Below are positions 18,488-26,735 of a stretch of 64,000 nucleotides of DNA, piece after piece. The DNA lies in NCBI GenBank assembly GCA_016125185.1, contig WGMG01000004.1, positions 248,001 to 312,000 on the forward strand. Reading direction: 5' to 3'. The notes beneath the pieces are model-generated. The model had not been told where the DNA came from. It did not search any database and saw nothing but the letters and a program-made list of their open reading frames with translations. Position numbers and translations under genes: made by a program. This DNA is from Armatimonadota bacterium (GTDB taxonomy: Bacteria; Armatimonadota; Fimbriimonadia; Fimbriimonadales; Fimbriimonadaceae). Numbering within the stretch: the stretch's first letter is position 1; each line of letters begins with the position of its first letter.

Positions 18488-18961
18488 CTAAATCACATTC
18501 GAGCGGCCCCAGCTCTTCGATGGTTGAGACCGAAAGAGGCGCGGATGCTCGTGGTAAAGATGCAAATAGACCGGCAAAAAGGTCTCCATATCGTCCGGAA
18601 GCGCAACGGTGTCGCCGTTCATCATGTGCGCATAGCAAATTGCATCGATGTTGACGACCATCCGAATTGGAATCGACTGCTCCTTCCACCCGGCGTACCA
18701 GGCGATCTCGCCGTTCCGCTCCTCCATGTACCAGCCCTCGCTGAGGTCACACCTTGTTCGAAAGTAGGCGTAACCCAAGAAACAAGCTGATGCGACGAAT
18801 GGAATCCAAAGTGGCGTTCGCCCGACGGAAAACCCCCAAAACACGAGACCGGCGACGATTGCGCAAGTCCAAATGATGGGCTTTTTGAGCTTGGCGGCGG
18901 GATATTCGACGCGTCGCGCCGGAGCCTGGTCCGCCGTGGTACCGCTCGACTTCTGCCTCAT
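18488..18961 (-). CDS. Hypothetical protein with two membrane helices
   Basis: 157 residues from an ATG with GAGG five bases upstream; a GTG at 18985 in the same frame is the alternative. Residues about 25-70 form two close hydrophobic helices (IIWTCAIVAGLVFWGFSV and LWIPFVASACFLGYAYF). The C-terminal 90 residues are soluble and Trp/Tyr-rich (WYMEERNGEIAWYAGWKEQS). I do not recognise the family. Confidence 0.7.
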   Translation of the reverse strand: MRQKSSGTTADQAPARRVEYPAAKLKKPIIWTCAIVAGLVFWGFSVGRTPLWIPFVASACFLGYAYFRTRCDLSEGWYMEERNGEIAWYAGWKEQSIPIRMVVNIDAICYAHMMNGDTVALPDDMETFLPVYLHLYHEHPRLFRSQPSKSWGRSNVI

Positions 18962-19284
18962 CCAATCCTCATTGTACGAGGCCACATATGGTGAAAGTAG
19001 ATAGAAGGGGCAAGAAGACTGCCCCTCTGGGAGTCGTGAGGGTTACGCAGTTCCCGCCCAGAGGAAATGAACAAAGCGAATCGGGACAGCTCACGGAAAA
19101 GTTCGGAGGATGACAGCCCCCTGGGAGTTGCGAGCGTCTCGCTCGCAAAGTAGTCCCCATTCTTAGATAAAGAGGACTTGGCATAACTACGCTACACCTT
19201 TGTTGCCAAAGGAGTCGGTGAAGGAAGTGAACTGGGGGAGTATTTCAAAGACCTTAACCCGGACGACGGTAACCTAACCCCACC
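18962..19284. other. Gene-free interval with repeat-like text
   Basis: About 320 bp without a supported gene. It contains GGGAGT phrases, short inverted repeats, and the hairpin at 19128-19148, in a style shared with 18218-18487. No clear promoter for the downstream epimerase-like gene is visible. Confidence 0.5.
19128..19148. repeat. Short hairpin, TCT-loop family
   Basis: Perfect 9-bp stem (TTGCGAGCG with CGCTCGCAA) around a TCT loop, again preceded by GGGAG. No T run follows. Confidence 0.65.
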
Positions 19285-20187
19285 GTGATCTCCGAATCCG
19301 ACCACGAAGGGTTCACCTCCTATCGCCTCTCCAACGACGCCGTCGAACTCCTCGTCGTCCCCGAGATCGGCGGAAAAATCGTCTCTCTCAAACGCCCTGA
19401 TGGCCGCGAGTGGCTGTGGCGCAATCCCCACCTGTCCCAGCAAAAGCCAATCTACGGAGAGAGCTTTGTGCAGCTCCACGATACGGGCGGATGGGACGAA
19501 TGCTTTCCCACCGTCAACCCTTGCACGCTCGCGAGCGGAGTCCAACTTCCCGACCACGGCGAACTCGTCACCCAAGCCTGGCAAGTCGATCAATCTACCG
19601 ACCAAAGCATCAGCCTCTCCGTCGAAGGCGTCCGCCTCGACTACCGATTCTCCCGTTCGATCTCTCTCGAAGACGATGGCTTCAGTCTGACCTACCGCAT
19701 CGAAAACCAGTCCCAACATGACCTCCCATTCCTTTGGTGCGCCCATCCGCTCTTATCCATCGAACCTGGGATGACGATCCATCTCCCCGGCGCTCCAAAG
19801 GGCAAACTCACCTACGCAACCGAACGCCACGCCGACGGAACCGAGTTTGTCTGGCCCTACCTCGGCGGTCTCGATCTCTCGGTTCCTGATCCAGAAGCAA
19901 GGATCGGACTCAAATCATTCGTCGGACCGCTCGACGAGGGATGGGTCGCGCTCCGAACGCAACAAGAACAATTCACCCTTTCTTTTAACCCCAACAAAAT
20001 CTCCCATGTCGCCTTCTGGATGAACTATGGCGCATGGTCGGGAAGCGGCAGTGAGCCCTATCGCAACCTCGGCATCGAGCCGTGCATCGGCGCGTTCGAC
20101 TCGCTCTCCGAAGCGAACCCCGCTCCCGTCATTGCCGACAATGCCAGCCTCGAATGGTCCCTCAAAGTCGCCATCCGTCAGCTATAA
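19285..20187 (+). CDS. Aldose 1-epimerase-like (galactose-mutarotase fold) protein
   Basis: 300 residues, GTG start. The sequence has the mutarotase-fold pattern: VVPEIGGKIVSLKRPDGREWLW, GWDECFPTVNPC, LSLTYRIENQ-type beta-sandwich strands and WCAHPLLSIEPG near 150. Such proteins interconvert sugar anomers or bind carbohydrates. It lies 34 bp upstream of the DUF5107-TPR gene, whose DUF5107 domain has a related fold. Its stop codon overlaps the -10-like TATAAT of that gene. Substrate unassigned. Confidence 0.83.
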   Translation: MISESDHEGFTSYRLSNDAVELLVVPEIGGKIVSLKRPDGREWLWRNPHLSQQKPIYGESFVQLHDTGGWDECFPTVNPCTLASGVQLPDHGELVTQAWQVDQSTDQSISLSVEGVRLDYRFSRSISLEDDGFSLTYRIENQSQHDLPFLWCAHPLLSIEPGMTIHLPGAPKGKLTYATERHADGTEFVWPYLGGLDLSVPDPEARIGLKSFVGPLDEGWVALRTQQEQFTLSFNPNKISHVAFWMNYGAWSGSGSEPYRNLGIEPCIGAFDSLSEANPAPVIADNASLEWSLKVAIRQL

Positions 20188-20212
20188 TGTACACGTGTAC
20201 TCAACGTACACG
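20183..20212 (+). promoter_or_regulatory. Promoter -10 with LacI-type palindrome before DUF5107-TPR gene
   Basis: TATAAT (20183-20188) is followed at once by a perfect 12-bp palindrome GTACACGTGTAC (20189-20200) and a half-site CGTACACG (20205-20212). No good -35 is seen. The same core (TACACGTGTA) lies at the LacI gene start at 33091-33100. The position over the expected transcription start suggests repression by that LacI protein. Confidence 0.7.
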
Positions 20213-20221
20213 CCAAGGTGT

Positions 20222-23200
20222 ATGACCAACGTTGTTCGAGTTCGCCGTGAATCCGTAACCCTGCCCACCTACGAGCCCGCCGCCCCGGATCGCAATCCAA
20301 TGTTCCTCGAACGGCGCGTCTACCAGGGCAGTAGCGGCAAGGTCTACCCCCTGCCCGTCATTGACCGCATCGCCGAAACCGCCGTCGACCGCGAGTGGGA
20401 CGCGATCTACCTCGACAACGGCCTGGTCGAAGTCATGCTCCTTCCCCAGATCGGAGGCCGAATCCACGCCATCCGCGACCTCACCAACGGCTACGACGCC
20501 GTCTACCGCCAGCACGTCATCAAGCCCGCCCTCGTCGGCCTCGCCGGCCCTTGGATTTCCGGCGGGATTGAGTTCAACTGGCCCCAGCATCACAGACCCT
20601 CGACCTACATGCCGACGGAAGTCGCCATTGAAAACCACGAGGATGGATCGGTGACGGTTTGGATGTCCGAACATGAACCGATGAACCGTATGAAGGGCAT
20701 GCACGGTGTGTGCCTCAAACCAGGAAGCAGTGTCGTCGAGATCAAGGCTCGGCTGTACAACCGCACCCCGTACACCCAAACCTTCCTCTGGTGGGCCAAC
20801 ATTGCCACGCGGGTTCACGAAGCCTACAAATCCTTCTTCCCGCCCGACGCCCACCTCGTCGCTGACCATGCCAAGCGCGCCGTCAGCGCCTATCCCCTTT
20901 GCGAGGGCTACTACTACGGTGTTGACTACGGAACCCGCGGCCAAACCGGCGTCCCCGAGGACGAAAAGCCCGCCGAATTTTTGCCGAAACATTGCGGCGG
21001 CGACGGGCCCGACTACGCCCCAAACGACCTCTCTTGGTACGCCAACATCCCCGTCCCGACCTCCTATATGTGCATCGGCACCGACAAGGACTTTTTCGGC
21101 GGCTACGATTTCTTCGCCGAGGCGGGCCTGATGCACGTCGCCGATCACCACATCTCGCCCGGCAAGAAACAATGGACCTGGGGCAATCACGAATTTGGCT
21201 ACGCGTGGGATCGAAACCTCACTGACGCCGACGGTCCTTATATCGAGCTCATGGCCGGCGTTTTCACTGACAACCAGCCCGACTTCTCATTCCTCGCGCC
21301 CGGCGAGACCAAGGCGTTCAGCCAGTTCCTGTACCCCTACCAAAAGATCGGTCCGGCCCAGTTCGCCACCACCGACGGCGCGATTTCGATCACCCAGACC
21401 CAGGTTGGTGTTGCCGTCACGAGCAACCGAACGGCCACCATCAAGGTTCGAACCAATGGCAAGGTTGAAGCCTGGGATGACGTTGTTCTCAGCCCCAATC
21501 AGCCCTGGATTCAACCTATTGAAGATGCCGATTGGGTCGGTGTTTATGTGGGTGGGCAAGAGCTTCTCTCGTATGAAGCCAAGCCTGAGCCGGGCCGCTC
21601 GCTCGATCCCGCTACTGAGCCGCCCCAACCATCGGAGATCGACTCGGCCGACGAACTTTTCCTCACCGGACTTCACCTCAGCCAGTACCGCCACGCCACC
21701 CGAAGCCCCGAACTCTATTGGCGCGAAGCCCTTCGCCGCGATCCGGGCGACCTCCGATGCAACAACGCTATCGGCCTCGTCCACCTCCACAAAGGCGAAT
21801 TTGGACTCGCGCGCGAGCATTTCCAACGGGCGGTTGAGAGGTCGACGTTCCGCAATCCTAACCCCTACGACGGCGAACCGCTCTACAACCTCGGCCTCGC
21901 CCTCCGCTTCCTGGACCGCCCAAATGAGGCCGAAGAAGCCTTTGCCAAAGCCGCCTGGAACCGGGCATGGCAAGCTCCAGCGTTCCTCGCCCTCGCTGAA
22001 CTCGCGTGTGCCAGACAGGATTGGAAACGGACGGAGGGGTACTTAAAGGAGGTTATCCAACGCCACACTCAGAACCTGAAGGCGCGAAATCTCTTGACGA
22101 CCGTGCGAAGGAAAATGGGTATCGATGCCACCCCGATTTTGACTCTCGCTGACGATCAACTGGACGTGTGGGCTCGGCACCTGAGCGGTCAGTCGGCTTT
22201 CGCCAACAACGGAATTCGACTTGACATCGTGATCGACCTCATGCGGTCCGCACTCTACCCCGAGGCCCTCGACATTCTTGAGAATGCGGACAAAGCCACG
22301 ACGGACGGGACCGCCCCGATGGTCGCCTATTACGAGGCCGCGGTTCGGACTAAGTTGAACCTCGACCCGACCGACGCCTACCAAAGAGCCCAGAATGCCT
22401 GTCCCGACTACTGCTTCCCGTCCCGGCTCGAGGATATCGCTGTTCTGCAAGCCGCACCGAAAACTGACCCCCGTGCCCCGTTTTACCTAGGCAACCTCTT
22501 CTACGATCGCAGGCGGTACGACGAAGCCATCGCGTGTTGGGAAAGGTCCGTCGAACTCGACGCGTCCAACTCCATCGCTCACCGAAACCTTGGCATCGCC
22601 TACTTCAACGTCCGGCGAGCCGTCGATCAAAGCCTCGATGCCTACGATAAAGCCGTCCTCGCCAATCCTGACGACGCCCGTCTTTGGTACGAGCGCGACC
22701 AGCTTTGGAAGCGGGTCGGCAAACCCGACGTTGACCGACTTGCAGCTCTTCGTCAACGCCCCGACATTGTCGAGCGGCGCGACGACCTCACCATCGAATT
22801 CTGCACCCTCCTCAACGAGGTCGGCGATGTCAACGAGGCGGCCGCCATCCTTGCGCATCGCCGCTTCCAACCCTGGGAGGGCGGCGAAGGCATGGCCCTT
22901 GGCATCCACACCCAAACCCACCTCAAGATCGGACACCGCGCCCTCCAACAGGGCGACGCTGAAATGGCAAAGCGCCATTTCGAGGCCGCGGCATACCCGC
23001 CCGAAAATCTGGGCGAAGCCCGGCACCTGCTGGCCAACGCCAGCGATGTTTGGCTCGCGATGGGCGACGCCTGCGTTGCGTTGGATCAACGAGAGGAAGC
23101 GGAAAAGTGGTGGCGTCGCGCCGCAGAATTCCGTGGCGATTTCCAAGAAATGGCTGTCCAGCCCTACTCGGAATTCACCTACTTCCAAGCCCATGCGTGG

Positions 23201-23437
23201 CAACGGCTCGACCAGCCGCAGAAGGCCGTCGCCTTGCTCGAATCGCTTAAGAAATACGCTAAAGACCTGAGCGAATCCGTCGCGAAGATCGACTACTTCG
23301 CGACCTCGCTCCCCACGATGTTGCTCTTCGAAGACGACCTTCAGGCCCGCCAAGACGCCCGAGCCAAGCTCCTCGATAGCCTCGCTGACAAGGGCCTCGC
23401 CGAGTTAGCCAATCATCCGCTGACTCCGCATCGATGA
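20222..23437 (+). CDS. DUF5107 carbohydrate-binding-like protein with TPR repeats
   Basis: 1071 residues from the ATG at 20222. The N-terminal half is DUF5107, a beta-sandwich related to aldose epimerases (LLPQIGGRIHAIRDLTNGYD, GGIEFNWPQHHRPS, LWWANIATRVHEAYKSFFP). From about 490 it has TPR repeats (NNAIGLVHLHKGEFGLAREH, YLGNLFYDRRRYDEAIACWE, AHRNLGIAYFN). There is no signal peptide, so it is cytoplasmic. The operator ahead of it ties it to the LacI-controlled sugar operon. Family members are found in polysaccharide-use loci of unknown biochemical role. Confidence 0.88.
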   Translation: MTNVVRVRRESVTLPTYEPAAPDRNPMFLERRVYQGSSGKVYPLPVIDRIAETAVDREWDAIYLDNGLVEVMLLPQIGGRIHAIRDLTNGYDAVYRQHVIKPALVGLAGPWISGGIEFNWPQHHRPSTYMPTEVAIENHEDGSVTVWMSEHEPMNRMKGMHGVCLKPGSSVVEIKARLYNRTPYTQTFLWWANIATRVHEAYKSFFPPDAHLVADHAKRAVSAYPLCEGYYYGVDYGTRGQTGVPEDEKPAEFLPKHCGGDGPDYAPNDLSWYANIPVPTSYMCIGTDKDFFGGYDFFAEAGLMHVADHHISPGKKQWTWGNHEFGYAWDRNLTDADGPYIELMAGVFTDNQPDFSFLAPGETKAFSQFLYPYQKIGPAQFATTDGAISITQTQVGVAVTSNRTATIKVRTNGKVEAWDDVVLSPNQPWIQPIEDADWVGVYVGGQELLSYEAKPEPGRSLDPATEPPQPSEIDSADELFLTGLHLSQYRHATRSPELYWREALRRDPGDLRCNNAIGLVHLHKGEFGLAREHFQRAVERSTFRNPNPYDGEPLYNLGLALRFLDRPNEAEEAFAKAAWNRAWQAPAFLALAELACARQDWKRTEGYLKEVIQRHTQNLKARNLLTTVRRKMGIDATPILTLADDQLDVWARHLSGQSAFANNGIRLDIVIDLMRSALYPEALDILENADKATTDGTAPMVAYYEAAVRTKLNLDPTDAYQRAQNACPDYCFPSRLEDIAVLQAAPKTDPRAPFYLGNLFYDRRRYDEAIACWERSVELDASNSIAHRNLGIAYFNVRRAVDQSLDAYDKAVLANPDDARLWYERDQLWKRVGKPDVDRLAALRQRPDIVERRDDLTIEFCTLLNEVGDVNEAAAILAHRRFQPWEGGEGMALGIHTQTHLKIGHRALQQGDAEMAKRHFEAAAYPPENLGEARHLLANASDVWLAMGDACVALDQREEAEKWWRRAAEFRGDFQEMAVQPYSEFTYFQAHAWQRLDQPQKAVALLESLKKYAKDLSESVAKIDYFATSLPTMLLFEDDLQARQDARAKLLDSLADKGLAELANHPLTPHR

Positions 23438-23682
23438 AGCCGCGATGCGGAGGCTAAAGGTACGGTCGTAACGACCGGGTCGTCCCGATCCTCGGGACTC
23501 CTCGGACCTTTGACCGTATCGGATCGTCCAGGGCCTACGCTCTTCTTGATCGCTTTGGCTCTCAAGTCGCGCCTCGGGCCGTTGGCCCTTGGTTTGAACC
23601 TGAGCCGAAGGCTGGCAATGGCAACCATAGCTTGAGGAAGCCACTACTAGGCTCTGTCTAGGGATAGCAAAAGAATCGGAAG
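23438..23682. repeat. Hairpin-rich interval between convergent genes
   Basis: Four perfect hairpins with 3-nt loops are seen: CGGTCG/CGACCG (23463-23477), GTCCCGA/TCGGGAC (23482-23498), GGGCC/GGCCC (23576-23588) and AGCC/GGCT (23603-23613). AAAGGT (23456-23461) pairs with ACCTTT (23506-23511), enclosing the first two as a possible three-way junction. It may act as a bidirectional transcript end, or be a dispersed repeat; no T run is present. Confidence 0.55.
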
Positions 23683-24525
23683 CTAATTCTTCCCACCCGT
23701 CGTCGCGATCCCCTGAATAAACGTCCGCTGGGCGAAGAAAAACAGCACGATGATCGGCAACGTGAACACGATCGAGGCCGCCATTAACTGCGTCCACTGA
23801 CCGCCGAAAGCACTCATGAACTGCTGAAGCCCATACGCCAGTGTGTACTTCGACGGGTCGTTGATATAGATCAGCGGGCCCATGAAGTCGTTCCACGTCC
23901 CAAGGAACTGGAACAGCGCGCAGGTCGCCAGCGCCGGCTTCGCCAGCGGCAGAACGATCCGCCAAAAAATCCGAAACTCGCTCGCTCCATCCAGCCGCGC
24001 CGACTCCGCAACCTCCTCCGGCAGGGTCCGAAAGAACTGCGTCAGCAGGAACACGAAGAACGGCGTCCCGAAGAACGCGGGCACCATCAGCGGTAGGTAA
24101 GTCCCATACCAACCCAGCTTCCGAAACATCTCGAAAACCGGGATCATCGTCACTTGCCCCGGCAGGGCCATCGTCGCGATCAGCAACGCAAACAGCGGTC
24201 GACTCAGCCGAAAATCGATCCGAGCAAACCCGTACGCCACCACTGCGCTCGACAGCACTGCTCCGAGTACGCACACCACACACAATAGCAGCGTGTTCTG
24301 CAGGTACAGGTCGAACGGCACCGCGTTCAAAGCCTTCGGATAGTTGTCCCACACCAGCGGATGCGGGATCAAACTGCTCAGACTGAATGTGCTCCCGCTC
24401 GCCCCGGTGTACACCTGGCTGTCCGCCTTCAGCGAGGTCGAAACCATCCAGATCAGTGGCAGAGCTGCGAATACCGACATCGCCATTAGCACCAGGTGCG
24501 TAAAGAACCGGGACAGCTTACTCAT
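23683..24525 (-). CDS. Carbohydrate ABC transporter permease (MalG type)
   Basis: 280 residues with six predicted membrane helices. The EAA loop that docks on the ATPase is present: EEVAESARLDGASEFRIFWRIVLP (key residues E-A-x3-D-G-A then P at the end). It is the last gene of the importer set and overlaps the binding-protein gene by 8 bp. It forms the translocation channel with the MalF-type permease. Confidence 0.95.
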   Translation of the reverse strand: MSKLSRFFTHLVLMAMSVFAALPLIWMVSTSLKADSQVYTGASGSTFSLSSLIPHPLVWDNYPKALNAVPFDLYLQNTLLLCVVCVLGAVLSSAVVAYGFARIDFRLSRPLFALLIATMALPGQVTMIPVFEMFRKLGWYGTYLPLMVPAFFGTPFFVFLLTQFFRTLPEEVAESARLDGASEFRIFWRIVLPLAKPALATCALFQFLGTWNDFMGPLIYINDPSKYTLAYGLQQFMSAFGGQWTQLMAASIVFTLPIIVLFFFAQRTFIQGIATTGGKN

Positions 24526-25867
24526 CGTAACCCAACCTCTTGCGCCGCACGATCTCCTCGTCCACCGACGACTGCACCTGCTTCACCGCGTCCTCCGGCG
24601 AAATCTTTCCCCGCAAGGCCAAATCCTCCACCTTCTGAACCGTGTCGTTCAGAAAAACCTGATACGCGACCGGCGGCTGAGCCCGGATATTTGGACTCTT
24701 GATCGCCTCCACAAACGTGCCGAACTGCGGATGCTCTTTGATGTACTTCTGGTAGATCGGGGCGTTCGCCACAGCGTCGTTCGGCGGTAGCCATCCGCCC
24801 CAAACGTAGAACTCGGCCGCGACTTGCGGGTTGGTCATGCCCGACCAATACTTCACAAAGTCCCACGCGCCCGCCTTCTCCTTGGCCGACCGGGGAATGA
24901 TCATGAAGTTTCCGCTTCCGAGTCCCGCGCCTGCCGATCCGCCCTTTGGCGGTGGCACCAGCGCCGTCGCGTAGTCGAGCTTCGGCGCATACTTCGCGAT
25001 CTGCTCCACTCGCCACGGACCGTCCATGTCCGCCGCGTACGCGCCGATGATGAACGGCCATCCGCCCGCAAACGACGACGAATTCAGTCCCGATTGGAAC
25101 CGCGAGACCGCGTCGTACCCGTCCCGTTGCCGCAACGCCACCAGGCTCTGCAAGCACTCCAAATTCTTGGGATTCCCGATCGTCAGTTCGTCCTTGTCGA
25201 AGTCGTAGAACCCGCCGCCGAACAGCGCCGACGTCTCCGCCCAGTTGCCGGGCATGAACCCCAGCCGGGTGATGTTCCCGTTGGCGTCCCGCTGGGTCAT
25301 CTTCTGCGTCACCGCGCAAAGCTCCTCCCATGTCTTGGGAAACTCCTTCACGCCCGCCTCCCGAAAAGCCTCGGGCAAGTAGAAAACACCCTTGACCTGG
25401 AGGCCGATCGGGATCCCGTAAGTCTTGCCTTTGTACTGCCCAACCCGCTTCACGATCGGGTATGACTCGCGCTCGAACTTCTCTCGCTCGGCGGGCGACA
25501 TGATGTCCTCGAATGGCATCAGCATCCCACCCTCGGCCCATGTCGGAATGACCGGATTCCACTGCGCCATCACGTCCGGAGGGTCGCCGCCCATTGCGCC
25601 CAGGAGGAACTTGGTGTCGGCCCCGGCTGGCACCGAAAGGGCGATGACTTCGTACTTGGACTGGCTCTTGTTATAGCGATCCACGATCCGGTCGATGACG
25701 ACCTTCCACTCCGCCGACCACATGTGCCAAAACCGCACCGGAATTCTCCCCGGATACTTGCGTTGGATCGTCTCTCGGCTCTCATTGTGCGGTCGGGCAA
25801 ACAAAAACGCCCCGCCCAGCACCAAGACCACGACTGCCAATACAGTCCTAATGGGCTTAACCGCCAT
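24518..25867 (-). CDS. Extracellular sugar-binding protein of ABC importer
   Basis: 449 residues from the ATG at 25867. A hydrophobic N-terminal segment (VLAVVVLVLGGAFLFA) serves as signal peptide or anchor; there is no lipobox cysteine. The rest matches family 1 solute-binding proteins: FWHMWSAEWKVVIDRIVDRYN, GDPPDVMAQWN, YGIPIGLQVKGVFYL, AGAWDFVKYWSG. It captures an oligosaccharide outside the membrane. It overlaps both flanking permease genes (11 bp and 8 bp). Confidence 0.93.
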   Translation of the reverse strand: MAVKPIRTVLAVVVLVLGGAFLFARPHNESRETIQRKYPGRIPVRFWHMWSAEWKVVIDRIVDRYNKSQSKYEVIALSVPAGADTKFLLGAMGGDPPDVMAQWNPVIPTWAEGGMLMPFEDIMSPAEREKFERESYPIVKRVGQYKGKTYGIPIGLQVKGVFYLPEAFREAGVKEFPKTWEELCAVTQKMTQRDANGNITRLGFMPGNWAETSALFGGGFYDFDKDELTIGNPKNLECLQSLVALRQRDGYDAVSRFQSGLNSSSFAGGWPFIIGAYAADMDGPWRVEQIAKYAPKLDYATALVPPPKGGSAGAGLGSGNFMIIPRSAKEKAGAWDFVKYWSGMTNPQVAAEFYVWGGWLPPNDAVANAPIYQKYIKEHPQFGTFVEAIKSPNIRAQPPVAYQVFLNDTVQKVEDLALRGKISPEDAVKQVQSSVDEEIVRRKRLGYDE

Positions 25868-26735
25868 AGTGGACCCACCTCCGTTGTGACCGGAACAAGA
25901 AGCCGGTGAGCGTGATGATCGCGAGGAACAGAATCCACGCCATCGCGCTTGCATATCCCATGTCCGCGTACCGCCAAGCGCGGTCGAACAGGTACAGCGC
26001 GTAAAACCGCGTGGAATCCTCCGGCCCGCCGCCCGTCATGATGTACGCCTGCGTAAAGTACTGCATCGCCCCGATCACGCCCATGACCAGGTTGAAAAAG
26101 ATGACTGGCGAAAGGAGCGGCAAGGTGATCTTGAACAGCTTGCGGATTGGGGAAGCGCCGTCCACAGTCGCCGCCTCATATAAATAGGTGGGAATATCCT
26201 TCAGACCCGCCAGGTAGATGACCATGCTGTTGCCCACGCCCCAAAGGCCCATGAACACCAGACTCCATAGAGCCCATTTCGGGTCGCCCAACCACGCCGG
26301 ACCCGTCACGCCCAGGCGACCCAGAATCCCGTTTACGAGGCCGATCTGCGGGTTCAAAATCCACGAAAAGATCGCCGTCGAGGCCACCGTCGGCACGATG
26401 GACGGAATGAAGAACACGGTTCGATAGATCGTGATGCCCCGAACGTTGATGTTCAACAGCAAGGCCAGCGCTACCCCGAGCACGATCCCAAGCGGAACCG
26501 AGATCAGCGCGTACTTCAGGGTCACAATCGCCGAGGTCCGAAACACTTCGTCGTGCCGGAGCAGGCTGTCGTAGTTGGCCAACCCCACCCACTTTGGCGG
26601 ACGAACGATGTCGTACCGTGTGAACGAAAGTTGAATGCTCCGCAGAAAGGGCCACGCCGTGAACAGCAGGAACCCGATCAGCCAAGGCGAAACAAACGCC
26701 AACCCCACCAGTTCCCGTCGCGTCTTTGCTTTCAT
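25857..26735 (-). CDS. Carbohydrate ABC transporter permease (MalF type)
   Basis: 292 residues from the ATG at 26735, which overlaps the TGA of the GH-D gene. Six membrane helices and an EAA loop (YLYEAATVDGASPIRKLFKI followed by TLP) are seen. It pairs with the MalG-type permease. The operon has no ATP-binding subunit, so a shared MsmK-type ATPase from elsewhere probably drives the importer. Confidence 0.95.
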   Translation of the reverse strand: MKAKTRRELVGLAFVSPWLIGFLLFTAWPFLRSIQLSFTRYDIVRPPKWVGLANYDSLLRHDEVFRTSAIVTLKYALISVPLGIVLGVALALLLNINVRGITIYRTVFFIPSIVPTVASTAIFSWILNPQIGLVNGILGRLGVTGPAWLGDPKWALWSLVFMGLWGVGNSMVIYLAGLKDIPTYLYEAATVDGASPIRKLFKITLPLLSPVIFFNLVMGVIGAMQYFTQAYIMTGGGPEDSTRFYALYLFDRAWRYADMGYASAMAWILFLAIITLTGFLFRSQRRWVHYGG

